This document shows, piece after piece, positions 10,501-21,399 of a DNA stretch of 64,000 nt. The translations under genes were made by a program, and so were the position numbers. Each line of letters begins with the position of its first letter. Position 1 is the first letter of the stretch. The stretch comes from Lunularia cruciata. Taxonomy: Eukaryota; Streptophyta; Marchantiopsida; Lunulariales; Lunulariaceae. A model generated the notes under the pieces. The model had not been told where the DNA came from and made no database searches. It was given only the letters and a program-made list of their open reading frames with translations. Location: NCBI GenBank assembly GCA_948567375.1, contig OX419759.1, forward strand, positions 44,296,593-44,360,592, read 5' to 3'.

Positions 10501-13500
10501 TTTCAATGATAGTACAGTGGCTGTTAGCTCAGATGACTATAGGTCCTGTAATGTTGGTGAGGGACACCAGAACGTTTTGTGCCCATGTAGCTTTGCGGCC
10601 TGGTGCAGAAAGAGCATAATATTCTATTTCTATTATTGAGCGGGCAATTGCAGTTTGTTTCTTAGATGACCACATAATTGCAATATCATTTAGTAGTAGA
10701 AGGATGTATGTACAGGATTTACACAATGATAGTTGATTTGCCCGTGATCTTTGATTTGCCTAGTCTGCATTCACATATGAAATTAAGGTAAGTTGGGGAA
10801 TGGACAGAGGCTAAAGAAGACAACGATCAAGTGTTCCAGTCAAGTATCAGCACAAATGTTTTAGTGCTGCCCAATGAGTATCCATTGAGTGAGAGGAATG
10901 TTGTGCAAGGAGAGACAAACTGTGTGTGATGCCATGTCAGGTGCAGGTTGCCACCTAGTTGAGTTTCTTGAAGAGTTGTCTATATGGGTATCCTATTTCA
11001 ACTTTGGAGTCGCTAATTGGGCAGAGTTGTGTTCTTGGGGACAGAGATGTGCAGACTAGATTTATGTTGGAGAGATGTGCCCAAGATAGAACATGCATGA
11101 TATTGTTAGCTTGTGTTATAGCAATGCTGCTTGTCTTCTGACAAATAATTTGAAGTCCGAGTAACTATCTTGCAGGTCCAAGATGCTTGACTTTGAATGC
11201 AGTAGCAAGGCAATTTTTGATGTCAACAAGCAAGTTCGTGAAACTGTGGCAAGGAGGATGGGGTCATTGTAGAGGAGCAGATAAAATGCATGACCTTCTT
11301 GAGTAATGTGAAAGAAGATGGTCATTGGTCATTGGTCATTGGCAGAAGATGAGGTCAAAAAACCTATGTGTGGAGTTGTGTTATAAAGGTTTGATGTAAA
11401 CTATTCATGGTCTGATTGCTTTAGAACATATAGCACCTTATTGAGTTTCCAAATTGTGCAAGTGTAGTGTATCCAAGGGGCAGTTCTAGACAGATGTTGT
11501 GTTCAAGGAGGACATTCAAGTATCTTGTGATAATGTGAAGTTGCTCAAGGAACAGGTTTTGTGATGTGGCCAGGCTGAATATGATACAGATTATGGTCAT
11601 ATGAGTGCTAATGTCATCCAATAGTTGATGCCTATAACTTGTATGTACCCTTGAGCAACGATACGGGCTTTGAGGCACTCTATCTCACCATGTCCATTTT
11701 TTTTCACTTAGAACAAGTAACACTTGCAGTAGCCAGTAAGTCAATTCATGGCAATTCAGTGAAAACATGCATGTTTAGTAGCGCATTGTATTCTGCTTAC
11801 ATTGCTTCAATCCATTGTGATGCTTTGGTATTTTTTAATGCAATAGTATATGATGCTGGTTCAGCAGAGTGACTTGGTGGTTCAAGAGCATTGTCAACAG
11901 GTGGATCCATATCATCAGTCAATGTAGCAATATATTTGCTATTGGGATACCATCAAGTTGGCTTGGAAATAAGATTGGATCTGCAAGTATTGGTGAGTTG
12001 AGTGTCTGTTGCAGGTGTTGTGTTTGATGTTGGAGCATTAGGTGCAGTGTGCAACTTGTCCAGTTCTATGTTTACAAGGCCAACATTGAGCGTGTTACAG
12101 TTGTCATTAAAGGGATCAGGTCCATTAACCAGGTAGGTATCAATTTCAATGGCCAATGGTTGTGTTGTGGTGTATTCTACAAAGCGTGCATGTCTAGATC
12201 ACAACCATTTGCCTGAATCTGGTATATAGAACATGTATCCATTGGTACCATAGCATGTGAATATTCCTTTGAATGCTCTTGAGTTAACTTTCCCAAGTTG
12301 TGTAGGTCATCCAAAATGAATGCCTTGCATCCTCAAGTTTAAAGATGCTCCAAACTGGGTTTTGAGACAACTCCATGCCTCCCATGGTGTGCATCCATGC
12401 AAACTGGAATTTGAACTTCTATTTTGTAGGTAGGCACATGTGAGGATGGCACTTCCCATACTCAACATGCACTTTCATGTAGTGCATGTTGGTAGTACGC
12501 ATCATAGCTTAAGCTTGCTCAACAAGTGTGTGGATTGCCCACTAGGCAACACCGTTGAGTTCAAGGGACCAAGGAGGAGGTGTTTCCTTGGCAATCCCAC
12601 ACTCGAGTTACCAGTCATTCTACTGTTGAGCTGACAAATTCCCCACCTCCATTGGTATGTAAAGTCTTCATACAATGGTCTGAGTATGTCTTTATTCTGT
12701 TGGAATATGCTTTAAGGGGTGATAAAACATTGAATTTTTGCTGCAGGGTGTTACATCCACTAGTCTTGTGAATTCATCAACAATGATAAGGAAATAAAAG
12801 TTACCTTGAAGAGATAGATTGCACATGAGACTAGCTACATTAACATGAATGCATTCTAGCTTTGCATTGGCAGAGTAGGAGATATCATGAATATGAAGAG
12901 AAGGTAAATGGTGAGATTTAGCCAATGTGCAAGGTCCACATATGCCTTGAGAGGTAATTCAGTATATGGCAATCATGTAGCAAACTTTTGCAGTTTACTC
13001 ATGTGAGTTGCTCCTAGATGTCATAGGTGTTGGTGCCAGAGCATGGCAATGGTAGTGATGGCAGTTGCATTAATTTCTGATGGGTACAGAATTGAGCCTT
13101 CAAGTTTGTATTGTCTATCAACTACCTTTGCTAAGGCAAGAGCACACCCTTCCTTGTATATAGTGTCCATGCTCTGCTCAAAAGAAACCCAGGATCTAAC
13201 AATGGAAAGTGCTCAAATGGAGAGAAGACTCATGCCAAGGTCAAGATAGAGGAGGCATTCACAAAAAGCAAGAATTTTCCCTTACATTGGTGAAAATTTC
13301 CTTATTTATTTTTTGCAAGATTTAATTTGACTAATAGAGTTGTAAAATTAACTTATTATTTTCAAAAAAATGGTAAAGACTACTCATCTCTGTACACAAA
13401 GCGTCCCAATTCAAGTTGCTTTGGTAGTGAGTGCATCTCCCAATATTATAGGCTTGGCAGTAGAAAGTATCTTGTAGTCATGGAGTGCAGTAATGTCATT

Positions 13501-14992
13501 AGTGATATGACATGTGGGCCCAGAGTCAAGAATTATACTATGGAGACAGCTATATAATGGTGTGGCCATCCTTAACAGCAACCATCCGTGGTCTTTGAGG
13601 TGGGATGGTAAACCATCCATTGTCCAAGTAGATGTTGTAGTAGTTGCCACAATGGGATTGATTGGATTTGGTGTGTGGTTGGTTGGAAGGGGTGGGTGGG
13701 TCTGCAGATAAGTTGTAGCAGATCCTCATTGTGGTAGTCTTTGATGTGTAGTCGGCTTGACATATGGTAGGGATGTCTTCGAGGGAAACCTTATTTGCTG
13801 TAGCTTATGTTTTTGAGGTGGCCGTGCTTTCCACAGTATTCATAGGTGACTTCTGTCTTGCTTCTTTCTGGTTGATGTGGTGTTGTAATAAAGGCAGAGT
13901 ACATTCTTGTCTCGAGTATCTCTGCATTTTGCTAGCACATAGTTCCTCAATGCAAAGTGCAGCTTCAACGTGAGCTTCAATGGTAGCTATTTTCAAGTCG
14001 GTGGTTCTTGTAGTGGCTGTGAGTGTCATAACAAAAGGTAAATATTCAATTGTTGGTAGTGCACCTAATAATGTGGTGGCATGAGAATCTTCATAGATCT
14101 ATATGCCAACTGTAGCCAATCCATTAGCTGGTTCATGTGATCTACATGCTGACAATGTTTGACCTGCACAAAGCTTTAGTGTGTTAAACTATCATAGAAT
14201 AACTATTTTGTTTACTGTAGTCTTTTGTCCAAATCTGTCTACCAGTTTATACCCACATTTGCTTGGTTGTCTTGCATGTCATTTGAGCGGGAAGCAACAT
14301 AATTGGAGATTTTGTTAATCCAATTTGTGCACTAGCCTTGCAGTCTTCTTTGTCCCAAGAAACTTGGAGGTCAATGAGGTCAGTAATAGACATTGTTGTG
14401 TTGGAACTTTCTATTTGAAATCCTGTCATTTTTTCTTCATAACGGTTTGATGCTCCTGAAGTGACATCCTGGAGGCATTGGTGCCGTAGGATTAGCTCAA
14501 AATTATACTTCTAGATGAACCAATCTTCTGCACCAGTCAACAAATCTACATGATAGATGTTCGGGGGAATTGGTGCTTATTAGGTCATAGGATCAAATGT
14601 AAATGAAACAATAGAATTAGATGTGTATATGCAAGTACTAGATTGCGAGTCTCATCATATGAGTAAAGACATATGATACTAAACAAGGCCTTTAGCTCGG
14701 GCACATAACCTTTCATGAGCTATTGTCCATAACACCGTCGTAGATATTTGATTGCATAATCTTCCAATACAAGTAGGGAAATACCAACTTTATACATTGA
14801 CTTCTAAGATAGAGTTGTGCCTATTGTAACTGTGTGTGGACAGAGACGTGATGATAGTGACAACGTCGTGGCAGTGCAGAAATAGTGACAAGGTAATGGC
14901 AATATTGAAATTAACTGCAATTATTTTGAAGGCAAGGTGCACTGATACGATGCAGTTAACATATGCCAACATGTGTTTCCACGCTCTAAGGT

Positions 14993-15405
14993 ACACGTGT
15001 TATGTTTGGCTTGTTATAAGTGACTTGCCTATCAAGACCAAGAGCAAAACTTGACTGATGGAAACTCCTTACAGTATCATGCGGATATATATTCAGTCAC
15101 TTCTAAGGTTGAGTATTAAAGTGACTAGATATCTTGAATGGTCAATACTCATGAAGTCACGCAGGTCTATATTCAGGAGTTTAGACAGATGACAGAGGGA
15201 CTATCCTTGTGTTTGTATATATATACATATGTGCAATGGAAATAAAGGTTCAAAGGCTGGTGTGAGCCTGTTTCAGCCGAGGAGGTAGCTTCCGGGACAG
15301 GGGGTGAACCACGTTATTTCCTGTTAGTCCTCTGATTTATGTTTAATGGGCCTTATGATGTGCTATTGCAAAAGGTCCCTTTGGACTGTATTTTCTAACA
15401 ACACG
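14993..15405. mobile_element. Solo LTR, 403 bp, with ACACG target duplication
   Basis: The LTR runs 14998-15400, begins TGTTATG and ends CTAACA, so the termini are the inverted repeat TGTTA/TAACA. The five-base duplication ACACG lies at 14993-14997 and 15401-15405. Inside are a TATA-rich stretch near 15220 and an AATAAA-type signal near 15241. Copy B has the undisturbed site at 61341-61350, so this insertion and its reduction to one LTR came after the duplication. It is a different LTR from that of the Copia host element. Confidence 0.92.
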
Positions 15406-15414
15406 GACACCAAA

Positions 15415-15541
15415 GACTGTCGACATTGGCGTGATGGTGAAGAAGATGGGATCCTGAGCTGCGAAGATGTAGTTGCCCATGTCTTCAATGTCTGGATGAG
15501 ACGGATCGTTGATGAGACCAGTCCACTTATGCGCTACATTA
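15415..15541 (-). pseudogene. PPO pseudogene A, middle (CuB) fragment
   Basis: The minus strand carries the CuB region, matching about residues 338-378 of the intact PPO (WTGLINDP, the ED-GN run, RDP-FF and the His-containing end). The Copia insertion interrupts it on the low side at 15414 and a TIR transposon on the high side at 15542. It matches copy B 61359-61485. Confidence 0.85.
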
Positions 15542-17797
15542 GGGGGTTTCAGAAATAGGTTTGACGGATGTCTACGGGATAAATAACAAACTTCGTAACT
15601 ATTTTTAGTGAACTCTGTAAGGAGATGAGGTGCTAATAAATCAACACTTCATAAATTATTATACGGTATATCACATGCAATTTGCATTCATTTATAAAAA
15701 TCAGACGCTATACTACAGATGTTTAGGAGTTCCGTAGTGAAATAAATGATTGTCAAAAGAGATGATGTGGCTTCTTGAGAGAGTTGCCACGTTTTTCTGG
15801 TGGGTGATTCTTAGAGTGGCATTTATGAATTTTTTTGGCGGATCCAAAATGCTGCTCTCAACTATTCAAATTCAAATTCACCATCTGCAAATGCGATTGT
15901 TGTGCAAATACTCTTGTCAGTAAACTAAACCGGTGGATTTTGTAGTTTTGCATTGGTGTGTTGGTTCATATCCATATATTAGTGTGGTGAGGGAGATAGC
16001 GCAAGTTATGGAAAATGATTTTGCATCATCTTATGGCAACCAAGAAATTAATTGGAGATCAACGAATTTTACTCCAAAAGGGCAACAAAAATTTAGCAAG
16101 AACTTGATTACAATGTAGGTTCACATTTGGATGCAAAATCACCTTGCGCTATCAAGCAACTACCCGCGGCAATGAGCATCTACCAGCGGCAACCAGTGGC
16201 ATACTATCTCTCTTGATGTACCTGTCAATGTCTTGATCCGACCAAAGGCAACTTTGATTTGGGACCCGTTGTGGTTGGGAAAGAATCCAGTGCAATAGAT
16301 CTGTGATTTCAACACGGGGGGAGCTGCAAACCTGAAGCATATTTCCTCTCTCAAGATATTCTATTATCCAACTCAGCTTATGGTGATGTGGAAAGCAGAA
16401 AATGATGGTCTATTTCCAGAATTCTGATGGAAAATACGTTTTGGGCGGCGATGGATTGATGGATGAAACTCGTAGAGACACCCTTGAGGAGTTATGGGAA
16501 TTGGGAACTTCCAAATTGGAGGACCTTGGAAGTAATAATAAATCGTGGTATAAGTAAAGTTAGTATTCCACTGTAAGGACCTTAGGGATCTGCAGGATAT
16601 GCAATTGGACCAAATTCCTGATGGTAGTTCTAGTAGTCCACGATACGTAGGCAGTTTTGAGTTGGTTTCAAGTTCAAGCTACCCGTCCCCTTTTGCATCC
16701 ACTTAGATTGCATCTTCAACAACATAGCTCAGTAACAGCTAGGGGACTTGGATGCAAGAGCATCCAAGTCAGGAAAGTTTGCAATGGAGTTCTATCGTGC
16801 ATTTCCCAAGAATGTAAGCACTTCAAGGGAATTTCATAAGAATTAACCATTCTTTTCTAAAGAATACATTTAAGTATCCTAAGAATGTGATCATCAGACT
16901 TGCTGTGTATGTCAAATCAGTACTTTATGGACAAATCATTAACCGATGGTCAATCCCCGAGAAAAAAGCACAAATGAAAGTTTGTAACCCAACAGATAGA
17001 CGGATTCTAAGCTCGTGGGACGACAGAGGGGAGATAACAAATTTGAAATATTACAAGCCTCTTAAGAGGACAGCGCATCATTTGACCAGCGGCAACCAGC
17101 GTGTAAGAGGACAACGCATCATTTGACCAGCGTCAACTAGCGGCAACCAACGGCAACCAGTGGCAACCAGCATGTACGGGCGCCAATGAGATTTGAGCTT
17201 CGAGTGCCATCGAGTGGCTACGGGCGGCGACGAGCAACAATGAGCAGCATAGAGCAACAACAAGCAGCGATGAGCAACAACAAGCAGAGACGAGTAGAGA
17301 CGAGCAACAACGAGCAACAATGAGCTGCGACAAGAAAAATCACATTTCATCCTAAATTAACATATTAAATCCCATATAAATCGTGTTCCCGCTCATCTAG
17401 TGCATAAATTTGTCAACTTTTGATTACCATGGGTATTCTTGAACATCATGGATGCTCCCTTTGGTGGCCTCGGTAGTCTAGTGCAGAAATTTGTCAACTT
17501 TTGATTTCCATGTGTGTTCCCTTTGGTGGCCGCCACTTTCACTCTAACCCTAAATGATAAACTTTATTAACCCTAATACGTAATCAATGCACTACGGAGT
17601 GATAATAGAAAATTCCTTATTCCTTATTTTCTACAAACCACCTCATATGGAGTGTGCTAATAATAAAGAACTTAGCCTGAACTCCGTAACGATACCTTTT
17701 CTACCTCGGTTACACACCGTACCCATTTAGTCAACGCTTCGTAACTATCTATATGAAAAGTTAAGAAACTTCGTATAACTATTTATGAAACCCTCTA
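15540..17797. mobile_element. TIR DNA transposon, 2254 bp, non-autonomous
   Basis: The element at 15542-17795 splits the PPO pseudogene of copy A and is absent from copy B. The left end GGGGGTTTCAGAAATAG matches the reverse complement of the right end, GAGGGTTTCATAAATAG, flanked by TA on both sides (15540-15541 and 17796-17797). CTTCGTAACTAT-like motifs lie just inside both ends (15590, 17735, 17768). I find no transposase; the open frames are short and lack known motifs. A GCAAC-rich minisatellite lies at 17085-17335. The TA target and GGGTTTCA ends would suit a Tc1/mariner- or Harbinger-related family, but the superfamily is unproven. Confidence 0.8.
17085..17335. repeat. GAGCAACAAC / GCGGCAACCA minisatellite
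   Basis: Degenerate units of about 10-12 bases are built on CAACGAGCAACAA, CAGCGGCAACCAG and GAGCAGCGATGAGCAACA. A smaller patch of the same type lies near 16163-16200. The run lies within the TIR element near its right end. Confidence 0.8.
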
Positions 17798-18518
17798 GAC
17801 GTTTTATGAGCCACCAGCCTCTCCGGGAGTGTCACCGGCTGTGACGTTGACAGTTATCAGCGTCCACAACGTATCACCCAGAAAATCACTGGAGCTACCG
17901 TCGGTGACCACCATGTTGTAGATGACACACAAGTTTTCGTACCTAATCTGGTCATTGTTTATGCAATTCTGCTTGATTTCGGCCTCGAGCTTGGAGTTGT
18001 GTCCCAAGTGGAGAAATTTGGGAGGCATATGGTTGGGGTGGTTCCGGAACTCGTCTTGAAGGGCACAATTGTTGATGCTGAAGTTGGGAAGGAAGAGAGC
18101 GGGGATCATACCTGCATCTTGATCTAGCTGATTGTCCCATTGCAGAAAGAAATGGCAAAGGTGGGATCGTCGATCAAGTGGGCGAGAATTCTCTCGTGGT
18201 AGTAGAGATACATCCTGTGCCACGGAAGGAAGGTCCAGCTGTAATGGACCTGAAGAAGAACTCCTGTTTCTGGGCCGAGAGGACCAGGGGTGCTGCTTGA
18301 CAGCTTCGTTACAGAAAGAGCATTGGACTGTCCACTGGTTGAGGAAACGTCTGGGGTCGTTGTCCGGAAGAGCTTTCATCCTTGCGTAAGCCAAGTTACA
18401 CTTCCTTACATATTCGGGGTCCTTTTGCCAGCATCTCTGCCGCAGTGGCTTCTGTAAGATATTGAAAGGCTAAGACAATTGCGAATAAGTAGTTAGCCAT
18501 GATAAATTGTCGGTCCAT
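17798..18518 (-). pseudogene. PPO pseudogene A, N-terminal fragment
   Basis: It reads from an ATG at 18516-18518 (MMDRQFIMANYLFAIVLAF, a signal-type hydrophobic start) downward. The frame then shifts to [20 protein letters not shown], the CuA region and GEAGGS. The first CuA histidine is Gln (VQCSFC; intact gene VHCSFC). The piece between signal and catalytic domain is much shorter than in the intact gene. Frame changes lie near 18395 and inside the CuA block. Upstream the frame stays open through MILEMDPPRISSQGRCSA, which resembles the intact gene's extension. Confidence 0.88.
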
Positions 18519-19000
18519 CATTGCACTGCACCTTCCTTGGCTGCTTATTCTAGGAGGATCCATCTCTAGAATCATGATCGGAGGTTTGGTCGAATGGAAG
18601 CACAGGCAGTAGAACTGCAAGATTTCAAGGTTCTGCAAAAAAGGAGCAAAGTTGAAGGATCACAAACAAATATATTCTCAGTTTACTGTACATGTGATTG
18701 GCAGCTCACTAGTTTAGAATACGGGAACCGCATAGATCATAGGGAGGTGGTAGATACCGAACCAAGTAAGTGGTTTGTTCGGAATCCTGCAGATGCTAAT
18801 ATGATTTTGCAGAATAAAGAACTTGTAAGGGATGCTATCTCACTAGAGAAGCTTACACGTGGTTTAGGCGTTGAACTGCGTGTGTTTGTGTGTGGAGACC
18901 TCAAGGTGACAAACTTGCCCGAACGGACAAGACGTGAACTTGGAAAGTGAAGGTAAGAGTGATCCAGTTTATACATTGGAGGGACGCAAATGTAGCTGAG
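18519..19000. other. Upstream region of PPO pseudogene A
   Basis: This non-coding stretch matches copy B 62228-62702 closely. The open frame at 18594-18950 shows no family motif, and its copy B counterpart ends elsewhere, so I treat it as chance. The stretch probably held the promoter of the pseudogene. Confidence 0.6.
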
Positions 19001-19024
19001 CCCCCCCCCCCCCCCCCCCCCCCC
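19001..19024 (+). repeat. Poly-C run of 24 at a block junction
   Basis: An uninterrupted run of 24 C follows GTAGCTGAG, exactly where copy A stops matching copy B. It may be a real homopolymer made at a repair junction, or an assembly artefact. Confidence 0.85.
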
Positions 19025-20950
19025 ACTTTACTAAATTTAGTTTGCTCTATGCTCCATGCATCCAGCCTCCCCAAACCATATTAGGGTGAGGCCATCACTT
19101 GTGCCAACAATGTGCAACACCAATGTCCCACCAAGGCCCTTGAGCCGCACGTGATCTCCTTCCAAAAACCCAACATTTCTCATTTATGTGGTTTTGCACT
19201 GCCTATTCCCAAGTTGTTGTTCATCTCCAATCCAAACTAGACAATCATTCCCATGCATGCATCATGCTAGGCTATAGTGCACATAGTAAGGCTTATCACC
19301 TTCAGTGAAAATTTGACGGTCAGACTTTTGTCACTTGTGATGTCATCTTTGATGAGTCCTCTCCAACTCTCGCTAATTCCTCTTCTTTTCACAATCCATC
19401 TGTGCTTCTTGAAGAACTCTCTTTGAACACCATACAATTCTACGACCACACTCTTGTTACAACTTTTTCCCAAATGCATGCCCCTCCAGTTTCAATGGGA
19501 GCTTCGCCCCCTCCCATTGTTGCACTTTCCACTGTTCCTCCAGTTTCTGGGCCATCCGTATCTCACATACCTGCTTCCAGTTGTGGAGGAGGAGGAGGTA
19601 GTGGAGGAGGTGCTACATTGACCTTGACTCCATCAAGTACTTTGAGCCCACTATCCCATGGGAGTCAAATACCAGCACATGTTACTCCTTTGACCATACC
19701 AAGGTCACCAACGTCTCCATCTAGTGCTTGGCAACACCATTCTATGGAAGCTGAGAAAATCAGCCAATTCCATCTTTACTTGAAGAGAACATTGCCAAGC
19801 ATTCAACAACGTTAGCCACCAACGGAGATCCAAGCACCAGAAACATCAGGTGCAGAATCTCCACGTGATGATCTCTTTACTCCACATGAAGAGATCACTT
19901 TACCAACATTGACTTCAGATCCTCCAGCACTTTGACGTTCAACCCGACAATCAGTGCATCCAAGGCATGACCCTGCAGAAGGTTGTGACCCCCATCTGGT
20001 GGTTCTAGACCAAAGAAACCTAAGAAACCAAAGGGTGCCTTGCTGGTAACACTTAAACCCATGCCTATGGAACCTGCATTGTAAACCAAAGGGCGCCTTG
20101 TTGGTAACACTTAAACCAGTGCCTATGGAACCTATATTGTATAAAGACGCTCTCCATCTAGAAACTGTTTTATCTACTCAAATGGAGCAATAAATTGGTC
20201 CTCCAAGGAACAACAATCAGTAGCATTGTCAAGTACCGAAGCTGAGTATGTAGCACTGAGCACTAGCTCTTCAAATCTATTTGGCTCCGACAACTCCTCG
20301 CAGACGTCAGATTGGAAGATTAAGAACCAACTGTTATAGTCTTATATTCTGTGATAACAAAAGTGCTATTGCACTTGTGGATACTTCAAAGTTTCATGAT
20401 TGAACAAAGCACATTGATATAAGATATCACTTTACAAAAATCAGGTTGCTCAAAAGATCATAACAGTACAGTACTGCCCAATAGCAGACATGGCAGCTGG
20501 TATTCTCTTGCTCCCAAAATAGTTTACCAGCTCCTAAAATAGAACATTTATTACCGGAGCTAGGACTACTTAGAAATAATCACTGAGTGGGAGTGTAGAA
20601 TATCAACTAGTGTGAACAGTGATAATATAGAGTAGGCCAAGGCTTCTGGAAGGGTGCAAAGGGGTTGACACCCCTTGGCCCTCAACCTCTTCTTGGTGTA
20701 TAGATCACTTTGTCGCTCATTCCTTATTCCTTATTCACTTTGAGTCTTTGGCAATTCTCTCTCTCCCTCTTGAGGCCCACACACACCCGGTGCATGATCT
20801 CTCTCTTGTCGACTTAGTCTAGCTTTTCCTTCATCTAATGTTTTAAGGTTTATTTGTCCTTAAAAATAGTAAAAGTTAAACATTTTATGCTTCCTAGACC
20901 AACTTGGTGGAGCGTGGACTTATTTAGGAATTATTAGTGTCGGCAAATCT
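19025..20950 (+). mobile_element. Copia pol fragment and LTR fossil, + strand
   Basis: This is a broken Copia remnant. The integrase C-terminal end is near 19230-19350 (LGYS-type and VIFDE-type motifs), then a proline/serine-rich linker (19480-19740), and RNase H near 20210-20500 (STEAEYVALS, CDNKSAIAL). A polypurine-like GAGTGGGAG precedes a TGTAGAATATC start at 20594 that may be the 3' LTR; its far end is unclear. The front half of the element is missing. A 58-bp tandem duplication lies inside. It occurs only in copy A. Confidence 0.8.
20025..20140 (+). repeat. 58-bp tandem duplication
   Basis: The unit AAACCAAAGGG...CTATGGAACCT...ATTGT occurs at 20025-20082 and again at 20083-20140 with few differences. 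It lies within the Copia fossil. Confidence 0.88.
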
Positions 20951-21399
20951 GAGCTCAAGCAAGAGCTACCATTTAAAAATGTTATTTGATTAATATACAT
21001 ATACAGTCTGAGAAAATCTCATTTCGAGCAACAAGTTATATTGTTCTGATTGCTGAAGATGTTCAGGCATTGACAATAATACAAGTGTGAACTATCAACT
21101 TTGAGAGCATTCAACAAAATCCAGTGTCAGATTGATCTTAAATCCGATGACAATAAGATCGTGATATAGATCCGATTATTTCTTCTTCCTTTCATGGTCT
21201 TTACCTTTTACCAAATCTAATAATATCAATCTAGAATATGTTGAAAGGGCAAAGATGTATCATTGGTATTATGATGTGTTGCATGTTGGCTTTATCAAAT
21301 CTTTGGGTTTCACCGCCTGGTTGTGCATGATACTTGTAATATCGCCGTTCAAGAATCTGTTATAAAAGGATATGATTAGGTTAGAATTCTAAACTTCTG

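Larger units (their letters stand above)
9258..15414 (-). mobile_element. Copia LTR retroelement fossil inside PPO, copy A
   Basis: This is a broken Copia element in minus orientation. The 3' LTR is at 9263-10060 (carrying an rDNA insert) and the 5' LTR at 14711-15409 (carrying a solo LTR). Flanking five-base duplicates are CCGCA at 9258-9262 and CCAAA at 15410-15414. Parts from high to low coordinate are gag-like about 13750-14600, protease about 13400-13650 (LDSGPTCHIT), integrase about 12200-13050, reverse transcriptase about 10950-11700 and RNase H about 10530-10730 (WSSKKQ). The primer site next to the 5' LTR, about 14699-14710, resembles the complement of the initiator tRNA-Met anticodon arm. 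The element is heavily decayed, with many breaks. It is shared with copy B, so it is older than the duplication. Confidence 0.88.

Noticed and set aside
17085-17335. CRISPR-like array
   Set aside because: Units are 10-12 bases without unique spacers, in a plant-like nuclear context. It is a minisatellite within a transposon.
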